Shown: in pieces, positions 1 through 9,020 of the stretch
Layout: each line of letters begins with the position of its first letter
Numbering within the stretch: the first letter of the stretch is position 1
Assembly (NCBI RefSeq): GCF_002872255.1
Contig: NZ_NIPR01000063.1
Location: forward strand, 1 to 59,636
Origin: Companilactobacillus nuruki
Lineage (GTDB): Bacteria; Bacillota; Bacilli; Lactobacillales; Lactobacillaceae
Direction of reading: 5' to 3'
DNA: 59,636 bases
Translations under genes and position numbers: made by a program
Notes under the pieces: generated by a model
Databases searched by the model: none
Told to the model about the DNA's origin: nothing
Seen by the model: the letters and a program-made list of their open reading frames with translations, nothing else

Positions 1-39
1 AAGAGCGTTTCGTATAGACTTATTACTTAGGGACATCAT
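1..39 (-). CDS. Possible 5' end of a gene running off the left edge
   Basis: On the minus strand an AAAGGA box lies 6 bases before ATG at 39, and a second in-frame ATG follows at 36. The frame stays open to the window edge for 13 codons (MMSLSNKSIRNAL). The reading frame is too short to identify. A promoter could lie in 40-142, between this start and the terminators of the surface-protein gene. It may be chance; only the sequence to the left can decide. Confidence 0.35.
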   Translation of the reverse strand, partial: MMSLSNKSIRNAL

Positions 40-71
40 TCAAATTCCTTTCATTGTGAAGCTGTAGAGGG

Positions 72-113
72 TAGAACATCTAAAGGTATGGATGGTGTCT
101 TTTTGATGTTCTA
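72..113. other. Hairpin in the untranslated region before the left-edge gene
   Basis: TAGAACATC at 72-80 pairs perfectly with GATGTTCTA at 105-113, leaving a 24-base loop. If the minus-strand gene at 1-39 is real this sits in its leader. It has no U-tract, so it is not an obvious terminator. Confidence 0.35.
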
Positions 114-142
114 AAATAGTTTTATTAATAAATGGTATACAA

Positions 143-180
143 AAATAGAGTTGATGGCAAAATGCCTATCAACTCTATTT
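143..180 (-). terminator. Second terminator behind the SLAP-repeat gene
   Basis: An AATAGAGTTGAT arm (from 144) pairs with ATCAACTCTATT, with an inner GGC/GCC pair and an AAAAT loop. Read on the minus strand it is followed by TTTTT. It backs up the terminator at 192-231. Confidence 0.7.
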
Positions 181-191
181 ATCGTACAGCC

Positions 192-231
192 AAAAGACAC
201 TAGTAATCTACTTTGATTACTAGTGTCTTTT
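192..231 (-). terminator. Terminator of the SLAP-repeat gene, CTAGTAATC family
   Basis: A perfect 17-bp stem (192-208 with 215-231) has a six-base loop and T-runs on both strands. The loop-proximal arm CTAGTAATC/GATTACTAG is shared with hairpins at 26643, 29827 and 38771. Confidence 0.85.
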
Positions 232-239
232 TACATATA

Positions 240-2624
240 TTATTCTTGTATATCAGTAATGGGTAACCATTCATTAGTGGCTACACGATACATCTTTGTT
301 CCATTGATTGTTGCAATTTTATCAGCTTTGAGACTAAGTGAGGAAATGGTTCTTACAACATTACCCTTGTCATCAAAGAGCTGTGCATTACTTGTGGTTT
401 GGACAACTTGGTCAATTGGTTGATATTCAAAAGCATCACTAGCACTGATCCATTCGTTAGTAGCTACACGGTAATATTTTTGGTCATTGAAGTAAGCATA
501 TCGGTCTGAAACCCAATCGCTGCCAGCGGCTAATCCTCGATTGGTAATTGCTTGGTCTTGTGAGTTGACTAACAACTTGTAAGAATCAGAATAAGTTCTA
601 ACATAACTAGGATTATTGTAGTAGACATAGATATCATTGGCATTGACCCATTGATTAGTGGCGATACGGTAGTATGTTTTGCCATTCAATATCATTTTTT
701 CATCTGTACGCCAGTCAGTATTTGGAGCGACTGTTGATCCAGTTGAATTACCATTATCATCATAAATATTAATAGATGATAGGTTTGGATGTGTTCCGAG
801 TGTCTCTTCAATAGCTTCCTTATCGCCGGTATTATTATCTGAGTCACCTGAACCACTGCCAGATCCGCTACCAGTATTATTATCTGAATTAGTTTTAACT
901 TGAACAACAATCTTTCCATCTTTAACCGTGTATAAATTGTTTTCATCAACAATTGTATAGTTATTAGGTAAGTTGTCTTTAATACTTTGAACAGCATCTA
1001 AATCATCATTTGAAGAGTTGGACAGGGTAAAACTACTTATTTCTTTACCAGTTGAATCTTGATATGAAACCGTCAAAGATATACTTTCGTTAGTTCCGTA
1101 ATCAATTACAAAGTTACTAGCTCCCGCTGCAGTTAAGAGATTAATAACTTGATCTAAACTTATGCCAGGTACTTGGGATAAATCTAAAGGAATAAGGATA
1201 TCCTTAGACATACCATATTGAAAGCTAGTAACGTTATTTGAGTCACTAAGTAATATATCTTTAACCAATTTATTACTTACAGGAGCATCGAAAATAATAT
1301 TGCCATTTACTTTTTGGGTAATATTTAAAACAAGTTCATCTGAGACATTAAGATTAAGAGTTTCATTATCCTTTTTAACAGTATAATCTCCTGCGTTATC
1401 GACCATATGATAGGATGGTTGGATGCTTTGAATATCTTTGATAGATATGGTATTACCCACATCGCCACGTAATTTATCCGTATAAATTATTTTCCCCGTA
1501 CTTTTGTCTATATAATTCACAATAGTGTAATTGAGATTATTTAATAATAAATAAATGTCCACATTATTGCTGCCTGTAACTGTATAAGGTAAGTCATTTG
1601 TTTTCCAATAAGTGTAATTATCAGTGTCAAAATCCATTATGGACGATGGATCACTGATGACGTCACCGGTCATAATGTCGTTACCGTCTTTGTATTTGTT
1701 TATGGTTTTAGTAAAAAGTGTATTACCTTCATCATCAAGATACTTAACATTTAGGTCCTGGTTAATGGGAGTGTCATAGATTGCCCGGATGAAGTACCCA
1801 CCACTTGGGTTAGTAGTGGATATATCAGGCATATCAAAAGTAAAAATTAGTGAATCTCCATCGGCGGTAGGAAGATCATTTCCATTCTTATCTACAAGTT
1901 TTGTCAATGTATAACCATTAGCAGTGTTTGAAGGTGAATATAAACTTGGATTACCATTTGTGTATATTAAATTAACTTTTTTACCATAATTGGAAACGGT
2001 ATAACTGGGAGATATAAGATCAGGAGCTTCATAGTTATCAGGGTTATTAAAACCTTGAACTTTCATTGTTAGTGACTTACCAGTAACGCTTAGATTATAT
2101 TTATCTGTTCCAGCTTCAATTTCAGTGTCAGGATTATTTACTGTATAAGCTCTTGTAAAATCTGAAGGTAATAAATCTGTTATTTTAGTTCCAACTTTGT
2201 AAGAACCACTAAGTGTATAAGTTGATCCCGTTTTATCAATTACCGAGCCGTCAGAATTGCCAGTATCAGTAAAAGAAATAGTAGCTGATTGTGTATCGTC
2301 ACTGTTTGTTGTTGTGGATGTGTTCGCGGCGTTTGTGACAGTGGCCGATTGTATGGTTGTTTGTGTTTGCTGTGAAGTACTATTGTTTATGCTTTTTTGA
2401 GAATCTGCTGTGTTACTAATAGTATCAGTTGATGAGGAATTACTATCTTCATTATTGTTTTGACTTGTATTTTGAGTGTTTAAATCAGTGTTATCACTAA
2501 CATCAGTTGTAGGTTGTTGATTAGATGTATTAGCCTTAACTTGTTGAGTGGGTAAACTACCTAGAACTATAGTAGAAAAAAGCGAAATACCAATAGTTGT
2601 TATCAGAGACGTTTTCAATTTCAT
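240..2624 (-). CDS. Secreted surface protein with MucBP-like segments and three C-terminal SLAP repeats
   Basis: A predicted 794-aa exported protein. Residues 1-31 form a signal peptide (MKLKTSLITT..., cleavage near VKA-N). Residues ~32-125 are Asn/Ser/Thr-rich, low complexity. Residues ~285-440 resemble MucBP/adhesin repeats (NVKYLDDEGN, YTIVNYIDKSTGKIIYTD). A Gly-Ser linker near 590 precedes three ~60-residue SLAP-like repeats ending in YRVATNEW, YYRIATNQW and MYRVATNEW, a wall-binding module of lactobacilli. There is no LPXTG motif, so attachment is probably non-covalent through the repeats. I start at the ATG behind GGAGGG with 7-base spacing; an upstream in-frame TTG lies inside that SD. 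A TATAAT lies at 2664-2669 on the minus strand. It is monocistronic with a double terminator. The ligand is unknown. Confidence 0.85.
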   Translation of the reverse strand: MKLKTSLITTIGISLFSTIVLGSLPTQQVKANTSNQQPTTDVSDNTDLNTQNTSQNNNEDSNSSSTDTISNTADSQKSINNSTSQQTQTTIQSATVTNAANTSTTTNSDDTQSATISFTDTGNSDGSVIDKTGSTYTLSGSYKVGTKITDLLPSDFTRAYTVNNPDTEIEAGTDKYNLSVTGKSLTMKVQGFNNPDNYEAPDLISPSYTVSNYGKKVNLIYTNGNPSLYSPSNTANGYTLTKLVDKNGNDLPTADGDSLIFTFDMPDISTTNPSGGYFIRAIYDTPINQDLNVKYLDDEGNTLFTKTINKYKDGNDIMTGDVISDPSSIMDFDTDNYTYWKTNDLPYTVTGSNNVDIYLLLNNLNYTIVNYIDKSTGKIIYTDKLRGDVGNTISIKDIQSIQPSYHMVDNAGDYTVKKDNETLNLNVSDELVLNITQKVNGNIIFDAPVSNKLVKDILLSDSNNVTSFQYGMSKDILIPLDLSQVPGISLDQVINLLTAAGASNFVIDYGTNESISLTVSYQDSTGKEISSFTLSNSSNDDLDAVQSIKDNLPNNYTIVDENNLYTVKDGKIVVQVKTNSDNNTGSGSGSGSGDSDNNTGDKEAIEETLGTHPNLSSINIYDDNGNSTGSTVAPNTDWRTDEKMILNGKTYYRIATNQWVNANDIYVYYNNPSYVRTYSDSYKLLVNSQDQAITNRGLAAGSDWVSDRYAYFNDQKYYRVATNEWISASDAFEYQPIDQVVQTTSNAQLFDDKGNVVRTISSLSLKADKIATINGTKMYRVATNEWLPITDIQE

Positions 2625-2714
2625 AAATATTCCCTCCAATATTTAAAAAAGTGCTTAATATTGATTATATGCCATATAGTGTCATTTATTACAATAATTA
2701 ATATTAAGATATGA

Positions 2715-2761
2715 AAAAAGAGATAAAGAATCCAATTTGTTGGATTTTCTATCTCTTTTTG
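2715..2761 (-). terminator. Terminator of the ROK-HAD-AraC-HAD gene string
   Basis: AAAAAGAGATA pairs with TATCTCTTTTT around an inner GAATCC/GGATTT stem. T-runs lie on both strands. The unassigned stretch to 2906 holds a run of seven G at about 2785-2791 and no gene. Confidence 0.75.
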
Positions 2762-2906
2762 TTTTTAGAATACTTCCATTATAGGGGGGGAGGATAATCA
2801 AAACTTATTTCTTATTTGATTATGTATTAATCTTACCAACCCAATATGAAGAAAATATTGAAAAAATTAGATGATATATTAAACAAAGTATGAAGAAAAA
2901 TTGATA

Positions 2907-3701
2907 TTAAATTTCAAATAGTTCTTCAAGATGTTGTAAGACACCTTGTTGGTTGTTGTCAATTGTTTGATAGGGGGCCGTTTTTTTAACGATATTGGAA
3001 CCATTTTGCATCGAAACTCCGTGTCCAACGTAGCGTAACATTTCTAAATCATTGCCACCATCGCCAAAAGCGCACATGTCTGCTGGATCAATATTTAGTT
3101 TGTCGGATAAATAACTTAGACCAGTTGCTTTATTAACATCGGCTCGAATAACATCAATGTCGCCATGACCACTGGAAACAATTGAAACATTTGGTCCAAT
3201 TAGTTGAGATAGTTTATCCATGTAGTATTCAGTTTTATCATCAGGACAGTTAACTGAAAACTTTAATGTTTTATCGTCAACCATAGCCATATCATCCACA
3301 CTAGTGAGTTCTGGAAAATAAAAATTACTTATTTCATAAAATTCAGGTGTTGCACTATTTAAAATGTAGGCAGACTTTTCACCACACATAATGAATTGAA
3401 TCTCAGATAAATTATTTAATACGTCGATGGTTTTTTGAGTAGTTTCAATCGAAAAATTGTCAGTTTGATAAATCTTTTTGTGACTACCAATAAGGGCTCC
3501 GTTTTCAGCAACAAAGAGTGTTTCAGGAAAGTCTTTGAAAAAATCCTTCAATTGATAATATTGGTTACCACTGGCAGAGACAAATTTTATGTTGTGATTA
3601 GTCATGTAACTATATATGCGACTGAATCTTTCCCTATCAAAATGTTTTTCATCAGTCAAGAAAGTTCCATCCATATCAGTTGCTACTAATTTAATTGTCA
3701 T
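2907..3701 (-). CDS. Cof-type HAD-superfamily phosphatase (copy A of AraC-HAD module)
   Basis: A 264-aa Cof/YidA-type HAD hydrolase, expected to dephosphorylate sugar phosphates or similar small substrates in the cytoplasm. Motif I is DMDGT with nucleophile D9 and acid D11. The C-terminal motif GDGGNDLEMLR binds Mg2+. The start is the ATG behind TAGGAG; a longer in-frame extension overlaps the AraC gene and lacks its own SD. It lies 16 bases after the AraC regulator stop, so the two are surely cotranscribed. It is closely similar along its length to the HAD gene at 24798-25589 (shared ASGNQY, SENGALI-type and GHGDIDVI blocks), which is also next to an AraC gene. The substrate is not readable from sequence. 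Confidence 0.88.
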   Translation of the reverse strand: MTIKLVATDMDGTFLTDEKHFDRERFSRIYSYMTNHNIKFVSASGNQYYQLKDFFKDFPETLFVAENGALIGSHKKIYQTDNFSIETTQKTIDVLNNLSEIQFIMCGEKSAYILNSATPEFYEISNFYFPELTSVDDMAMVDDKTLKFSVNCPDDKTEYYMDKLSQLIGPNVSIVSSGHGDIDVIRADVNKATGLSYLSDKLNIDPADMCAFGDGGNDLEMLRYVGHGVSMQNGSNIVKKTAPYQTIDNNQQGVLQHLEELFEI

Positions 3702-3717
3702 TGATGTTTCTCCTAAG

Positions 3718-4560
3718 TTAGTTAAATTTTTTTCGATAATGAAAAGGGGTAGTTCCCTTCCATTGTTTAAAGTTTCTGATAAATGATTTGGTGCTAGAGA
3801 ATCCACAATTCATTGCAATGGAATCAATATTATTAGTTGTATTTAACAATTCTTTTTGTGCATTTAAGAGGCGGACGGTAGTAATATATTTTCCAATCGG
3901 CATTTGTACCGCTTGATGAAATTGTTGATTAAGCGTTGTGACCGAGGTATTTAATTGTTTAGCGAGATTATTACTATTGAGGTCTCCCATATAGTAAGTA
4001 TTGATTGTCCCTAATGCTTGATCGATTAAAGTTTCGTTTAGTTGTGTTTGAGTCGAATCACTCTTATGAGAAAAATTCTGAATTAAATTAGCCATAATCA
4101 AATAAATATGTCCAGTTAATGACAAATTAGAGCCGTCATCACGTTGATCTTGTAACAGTTGAATCATCATGCGTAACTCTTTTTCTAATTCCTGATAAGC
4201 AACTAATTGCTTAATGGATGTAGGACGTCCATGGAGAGAGAATGTTAGTTGATTGATATTAGGATAAGCTTGTTTCAAAAAATCATAATCGATTATCAAA
4301 CAAAACTGCATAAGATTCTTACTGTCATTTAACTGAGATGAATGAACATCTCTAGAATTTATAACCCAAATATCACCTTTTTGATAATGATAAGTGATGT
4401 CATTATCTTTAAATTCCAAGTAGTTATTTGATGTTAAATAACCTAACTCAATACTGCGGTGCCAATGTGGAGTAACGATTTTTTGAGAGTTTTCATCGTG
4501 TAAATAATATTTGAAAGGGAGTTTGGGAGTTGGTTGAACAACTTCATATTTAATATTCAT
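3718..4560 (-). CDS. AraC-family regulator with N-terminal cupin (copy A)
   Basis: A 280-aa one-component regulator. The N-terminal half is a cupin sensor with a PHWH motif (metal or sugar pocket), and the C-terminal ~100 residues hold the two HTH motifs ending in the typical GFSSTKSFIRNFKQWKGTTP block. Its start codon overlaps the upstream HAD stop by one base (TAATG), with no strong SD, so translation is probably coupled. It most likely controls its own operon in response to a sugar or sugar phosphate. It is a paralogue of 25658-26530: both begin with QP..-LPFKYY-H and contain HW and WTVN/WVIN-RD-HS blocks. Confidence 0.88.
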   Translation of the reverse strand: MNIKYEVVQPTPKLPFKYYLHDENSQKIVTPHWHRSIELGYLTSNNYLEFKDNDITYHYQKGDIWVINSRDVHSSQLNDSKNLMQFCLIIDYDFLKQAYPNINQLTFSLHGRPTSIKQLVAYQELEKELRMMIQLLQDQRDDGSNLSLTGHIYLIMANLIQNFSHKSDSTQTQLNETLIDQALGTINTYYMGDLNSNNLAKQLNTSVTTLNQQFHQAVQMPIGKYITTVRLLNAQKELLNTTNNIDSIAMNCGFSSTKSFIRNFKQWKGTTPFHYRKKFN

Positions 4561-5366
4561 TAGAACACTAACTTTTCTAAGGCTTTTGCAATTCCGTCGT
4601 TGTCGTTGGTATCTGTAATAAATGTTGCATGTTTCTTAGCCAATTTAGAACCATTTCCCATTGCAACAGCGGTCTTAGCAAACTTGAACATTGGAATATC
4701 GTTTTGTTCATCCCCAATAGCCATAATATCATCTGGAGCAATTGAAAGTATTTCTGATAGTTTTTGAAGGCCGATTCCTTTATTAACGCCTTGATGCATG
4801 ATTTCTAAAAAGTTATCTGCTGCACGGACAACATAGTAATCATCGGAAAATTCATTTTTAACAGGTTGTTCATATTGATCGAGAGTTTCTTTTTCTCCGA
4901 CAATTGCTGCCTTAGTTATTTCAAAATCATTAGGTAATTCATCTGGCTCTCTTACCAGTATGCCAGCACTGTTTTCCCATGCTTGGATAACCGCAATGCG
5001 ATTGATATCATGATTTGATGTATAAACATTACTTTGATCATCCAGTACGTAATATTGCATTTTGTTTTCATTAACATATTTAACAATGCGACGATAATCG
5101 CTATTATTGAGAATTTTACGAGACAGTAATTTTCCAGAGACAGTTTCTACTAAGCCACCATTATAAGTAATGACGTATTGTTCATTTCCAATAATACCTA
5201 GTTCTTGAAGAAAAGGGCTAACACCAGCAAGTGGGCGACCGGAACAAAGTACAATTTTAATTCCTTGGTTTAAGGCTTTTTGAAGAGCTTCTTTTGTATC
5301 TGGCGTAATTTTATGCTGAGAACTTAAAAGTGTGTCGTCAATATCAATTGCGATTAGTTTGATCAT
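4560..5366 (-). CDS. Cof-type HAD-superfamily phosphatase, YidA-like
   Basis: A 268-aa cytoplasmic phosphatase of usual family length. Motif I is DIDDT (D8 and D10), motif II lies in LCSGRP, and the metal-binding motif is GDEQNDIPMF near the C-terminus. It differs clearly from the neighbour at 2907 (SGRP instead of SGNQY), so this is a second subfamily. SD AAGGGAG with 8-base spacing supports the ATG. It sits 66 bases downstream of the ROK repressor and overlaps the next gene by one base. Role in the operon is probably removal of a sugar phosphate, inferred from the ROK/PTS/GH65 context. Confidence 0.87.
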   Translation of the reverse strand: MIKLIAIDIDDTLLSSQHKITPDTKEALQKALNQGIKIVLCSGRPLAGVSPFLQELGIIGNEQYVITYNGGLVETVSGKLLSRKILNNSDYRRIVKYVNENKMQYYVLDDQSNVYTSNHDINRIAVIQAWENSAGILVREPDELPNDFEITKAAIVGEKETLDQYEQPVKNEFSDDYYVVRAADNFLEIMHQGVNKGIGLQKLSEILSIAPDDIMAIGDEQNDIPMFKFAKTAVAMGNGSKLAKKHATFITDTNDNDGIAKALEKLVF

Positions 5367-5432
5367 AATGAACTCCCTTTTTTAACATGGTTAATTAAGA
5401 TAGGGATATTGTACCAAATTAGTAAAACGGTT

Positions 5433-6410
5433 TCAATCAGTTGCAAGTTTTCTCAAAATGTTTTTCCGACCTATTGCAGCAAGTCCAATTAAGTAATCAT
5501 TTTCAAATTTGCGATTAAAATCGAGTTGATATTTTTGATATAAGGGTAAATTTCGTTGAATAGTTTGCTTGATTTGATCAATTTGAATTGGAGGAAGGCT
5601 AAGCTTATCCACATAAGCGATAATTAAATTAGGGTTTAATAGACTGATAATATTTTGAATATGTTGTGTTATTTGATCAGTTATATTCAAATTTTTATTA
5701 ACAGTGCTGTATTCAATTTCACCAGCTAAACCATCAGCACCGTTGATTAGATGATTATTGATAACGATACCGACACCCGGTCCGAAATTATTAGGAAAAT
5801 AAATTCCTACTGCTATGCCTTCATTTTGATGCAATTTAATTGCTCCGCCAAAAGTTCCAGCATTAGCATCATTGGCAACAATAGTCTCAATGTTTGTGGC
5901 AGTTTCAATTGCTAATGATAAATTAATTCCACTTAGTGATTTAACGTCACTTATTTGAAGGTAGCCATCTAACTCGGCCCCAGGTATGCCAATAATTATT
6001 TTTGATGGTTTATTTAAATTAGTTTGTTGGTGAATAAAGTTAGTCAATTGTTCAATAGAAGAGATTCTTTTATTATTGAATTTTTTATATTTGATATTTC
6101 CAAGTAGATCAGTCAAAAAATAAGTAGCCTTAATTTGATTTTTATCCTCAACCAGTTGAACAATTCCTAGGGAAATAGCTTCATAATTCATTTTATAGAT
6201 TTTTGCTCGGCGGCCACGAGTATTAAGATAATCAGTAGCAATTATTTTACTTTTAGAAATCAAAATGTCTAGTAATTTGTTGACACTGACGATGCTTAAG
6301 CCTGTCAGACTTGATAATTTTTTGGCTGACAATTCATCATTATTATCTAATAATGTAAGAACCTGTTTTAGATTTTGTTGACGTGCAGAGAGTTTGTTAG
6401 TTGTTGTCAA
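5433..6410 (-). CDS. ROK-family transcriptional repressor (XylR/NagC type)
   Basis: A 325-aa regulator: residues ~10-70 form a winged helix (LSAKKLSSLTGLSIVSVNKL) followed by an ATPase-fold ROK domain with DANAG and a GEIEYS-type motif. ROK repressors usually bind a sugar or sugar phosphate and release AT-rich palindromes. I start at TTG 6410, 7 bases after GAGGAGG; the ORF extends to another TTG inside the SD. It is slightly shorter than typical XylR proteins (~380 aa) and lacks the CxCGxxGC zinc motif of sugar-kinase ROKs. A GTTTAAAC-centred box lies in its divergent promoter and recurs at the GH65 and PTS promoters, which suggests these as targets. Confidence 0.85.
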   Translation of the reverse strand: MTTTNKLSARQQNLKQVLTLLDNNDELSAKKLSSLTGLSIVSVNKLLDILISKSKIIATDYLNTRGRRAKIYKMNYEAISLGIVQLVEDKNQIKATYFLTDLLGNIKYKKFNNKRISSIEQLTNFIHQQTNLNKPSKIIIGIPGAELDGYLQISDVKSLSGINLSLAIETATNIETIVANDANAGTFGGAIKLHQNEGIAVGIYFPNNFGPGVGIVINNHLINGADGLAGEIEYSTVNKNLNITDQITQHIQNIISLLNPNLIIAYVDKLSLPPIQIDQIKQTIQRNLPLYQKYQLDFNRKFENDYLIGLAAIGRKNILRKLATD

Positions 6411-6481
6411 AATTGACCTCCTCAATAGAGTTGTAGTATAAATCAGGATTGATAAAAATAATTATTATTAATCAGTTTAAA

Positions 6482-6517
6482 ATATGTTTAAACAAGAACT
6501 ATAATTAGTTTGAAAAA
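6482..6517. promoter_or_regulatory. Candidate ROK operator in the repressor/esterase divergent promoter
   Basis: ATATGTTTAAACA at 6482-6494 contains a perfect GTTTAAAC palindrome; the 18-base box from 6484 (ATGTTTAAACAAGAACTA) matches 16 of 18 at 12268-12285. A second element TTAGTTT-GA-AAAACTAA follows at 6505. XylR-type operators have similar TTAGTTTG and GTTTAAAC parts. Confidence 0.55.
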
Positions 6518-6536
6518 CTAAGGAGTAGTGAACATT

Positions 6537-7577
6537 ATGATTAAAAATGATTATGATATTGAATTAAATCGTTTAAGCCATATAAATACAGTTGATATAC
6601 CACATTTAAGAAATGTTCAAATGATTATAAAGGATAGAGTAGATGCGCATACTTATGAACCGATAATCTTTGATCATCTTAAAGGATTATCTGATAATCC
6701 CAGTTTACCAAATGATTTGACAAAATTGCGTGATGGTAATAATCATAATGATATTTTTGAACAAACTTATTCAGATATAAGGGTAGATACGAAATTTACT
6801 GATACTTCAGGTCGAAGAATTAGATTTCTAAAAATTTATCATGAAGGAAAAATAACAGCTTCCAAAGTTTTAATTTATTTACATGGGGGAGCTTATTATG
6901 GCGGTACTCCTGAAGATACATTACCATTTTTGAAACTACTAGCCAGTGAATTTGCTGGTGTAATTTATAGTGTTGATTATGGTATAGCGCCAGAGAATCC
7001 TTATCCATCTGCAATTAACGATTGTTTAGCAGTTATTGCTGAGGCGAAAAAAAATTATGTACAAGTTTCATTGTCCGGAGATTCAGCTGGAGCTTCTATT
7101 GCACTAGGTGCGGGTCAATTAAGCCATTTGATGGGAATCTGTGAGATATATAAATATATTTTATTTTATCCAACAGTGGTTCATGGTTCAGATCATGATG
7201 GCTCACTTTGGGATGATAACTTGATTTCAATTGATAATAATCAGAGAAGAGTCTTACATAATAACTATACGCAGTTTAAACAATTAGATACGATTATGAC
7301 AGAATTTTATACTGACCATCAAGAAATAAATTTACATTCACCAATAATTTCGCCACTATATGCTGATCCAACAGGGTTTAAACGTGTTTTAATTATGACA
7401 GGTGAGTTTGATCCTTTTAGATTGCAGGATGAGGCATTTATTCAAAAAGTAGGAATGGCAGGATGTACTGCTAAATATATTCGTTATGGTGGATTGGGTC
7501 ATGCTTTTCTAAATTATATTAATCAGATTCCAGCAGTAGAAGATTCAATAATTGAATGCGCAAAGGCTTTAAAATAA
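6537..7577 (+). CDS. Alpha/beta hydrolase, HSL/Aes-type esterase
   Basis: A 346-aa cytoplasmic carboxylesterase. The oxyanion-hole motif HGGAYYGG begins at residue 116, the nucleophile is S183 in GDSAGA, the acid is D in GEFDPF and the base is H in GLGHAF, so the triad is complete. The ATG at 6537 is 11 bases after AAGGAG; a GTG at 6528 is only 2 bases from it and is rejected. The ~100 residues before HGG are longer than in many Aes proteins. It is divergent from the ROK repressor and shares its operator region, so it may be in the same regulon, perhaps deacetylating sugars; that is inference. Confidence 0.85.
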   Translation: MIKNDYDIELNRLSHINTVDIPHLRNVQMIIKDRVDAHTYEPIIFDHLKGLSDNPSLPNDLTKLRDGNNHNDIFEQTYSDIRVDTKFTDTSGRRIRFLKIYHEGKITASKVLIYLHGGAYYGGTPEDTLPFLKLLASEFAGVIYSVDYGIAPENPYPSAINDCLAVIAEAKKNYVQVSLSGDSAGASIALGAGQLSHLMGICEIYKYILFYPTVVHGSDHDGSLWDDNLISIDNNQRRVLHNNYTQFKQLDTIMTEFYTDHQEINLHSPIISPLYADPTGFKRVLIMTGEFDPFRLQDEAFIQKVGMAGCTAKYIRYGGLGHAFLNYINQIPAVEDSIIECAKALK

Positions 7578-7585
7578 AGGAACAG

Positions 7586-7635
7586 AAAAATCCGATCTAA
7601 CAATTACTTTCGATGGTTGTTAGATCGGATTTTTT
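7586..7635. terminator. Bidirectional terminator between esterase and MATE gene
   Basis: A perfect 18-bp stem (7586-7603 with 7617-7634), core TCCGATCTAACAA, with A/T runs on both sides serving two convergent genes. Confidence 0.9.
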
Positions 7636-7652
7636 CATGTTTAAGATATAAT

Positions 7653-9020
7653 TTATACTATATCCTGGGATTCACTATGATCTAAAAGATTTTTTAAATT
7701 TCTAAGTTTCTTAATCTCGATATTCCAGGTACTTACTAGAACTAGGACAGAGCCGATCCAAGCAAGTGGATTTGCCATGGCGGCACCATAGAATCCAAAA
7801 ATTCTAATCAAAACAATACCAGCAAAGACTCTCATTAGTAATTCAGCAACTCCGGCAATAGTTGGGGCTTTTTGATTACCAAGTCCTTGAAGGGTGTATC
7901 TAACAATAAAGAGAATTGATAGAATAAAGTAGCTCGAACCGTTGAAGTAATAGTAAATTTGAACTAAATTCAAAACAGTATCTTGACTGCCATTCATAAA
8001 TAAATGAGAAATACTGCGACCAAATACAATTAAAAATGCGCCAATGATCAAACTAGACGTGACAGAAATAATAATGCCATCTTTAACGCCCTTTAAAATT
8101 CGATCAAATTTCTTCGCACCTAGGTTTTGAGCAGTGTAATTAACTAGGGCTAGGCCAAAACTAAAGGCTGGTAAGGTGGCAATTTGTTCAACCCTTCCAG
8201 CGACCGTATAAGCAGCAACAGCATTAGCACCTAGAGTATTTAGCATTACTTGAAGGATGATGGAACCAATAGCGATAATCGAAGATTGAAATCCCATAGG
8301 TAAGCTAATTTTTAATAATTCTTTGATCTCATCCATATCAATCTTGAAATCGTCCTTGGTTAAAATCAAATACGGAATATGTTTCCGAATATAAAAATAC
8401 AAAATGATAAAAGTAATTGTTTGAGCCACCACAGTGGCAAGTCCTGCACCAGCGACTCCCATATGTAAATACAAAATAAAAACTAATTCCAAGAGAATAT
8501 TCAATACTGTACTTACAATTAAGAAGAATAGTGGTACACGAGAATCACCTAAAGCTCTCATAGTATTTCCTAAAAAGTCAAAACCAACAAAAGAAAATAT
8601 TCCTGCAAAGATTATTTCCAAGAAGATAAATGAATCATGAATTAAAACTTTTGGTGTTTGCATAGCTACAAGTAAAGGATATGCGATTAAAACGGCCACG
8701 ATTGTAAAAACAATAGCAATACAAACAGAAATAATAATTCCAGATGCAAAGCTTTGTCTAACACCTTGTTCGTCGTTAGCTCCATATTTTCTAGCGGTTA
8801 GAATGGTTAAACCACTAGTCATGCCCTGGGCAAATCCAATAACTAACCCAGTTAATCCCCCCGTAGCACCAACACTTGCCAAAGCGTCAACACTGATTGT
8901 TTTTCCAACAATTAATGTGTCAATAAAACTATAGAATTGCTGGAAAAAGTTACCTAGTAATAAAGGAATCGTATACAGAAATATGACTTTCATAGGCCTG
9001 CCTTGTGTCAGATCTATCAT
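7653..9020 (-). CDS. MATE-family efflux transporter
   Basis: A 455-aa inner-membrane protein with about 12 hydrophobic helices in two homologous halves. The opening MIDLTQGRPMKVIFLYTIPL and the early QQFYSFIDTLIVGK are hallmarks of MATE exporters, which expel drugs or metabolites in exchange for Na+ or H+. Length is normal. The ATG has AAAGGGAA upstream. It is monocistronic between convergent and spaced genes. The substrate cannot be predicted. Confidence 0.9.
   Translation of the reverse strand: MIDLTQGRPMKVIFLYTIPLLLGNFFQQFYSFIDTLIVGKTISVDALASVGATGGLTGLVIGFAQGMTSGLTILTARKYGANDEQGVRQSFASGIIISVCIAIVFTIVAVLIAYPLLVAMQTPKVLIHDSFIFLEIIFAGIFSFVGFDFLGNTMRALGDSRVPLFFLIVSTVLNILLELVFILYLHMGVAGAGLATVVAQTITFIILYFYIRKHIPYLILTKDDFKIDMDEIKELLKISLPMGFQSSIIAIGSIILQVMLNTLGANAVAAYTVAGRVEQIATLPAFSFGLALVNYTAQNLGAKKFDRILKGVKDGIIISVTSSLIIGAFLIVFGRSISHLFMNGSQDTVLNLVQIYYYFNGSSYFILSILFIVRYTLQGLGNQKAPTIAGVAELLMRVFAGIVLIRIFGFYGAAMANPLAWIGSVLVLVSTWNIEIKKLRNLKNLLDHSESQDIV

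Noticed and set aside
692-997. Long open frame inside the SLAP gene
   Set aside because: It lies in another frame of a clear coding region, has no SD and a composition typical of a shadow frame.
5422-5435. cre-like GTAAAACGGTTTCA before the HAD gene
   Set aside because: Two fixed positions differ and it overlaps the end of the ROK gene; too weak to list as a site.
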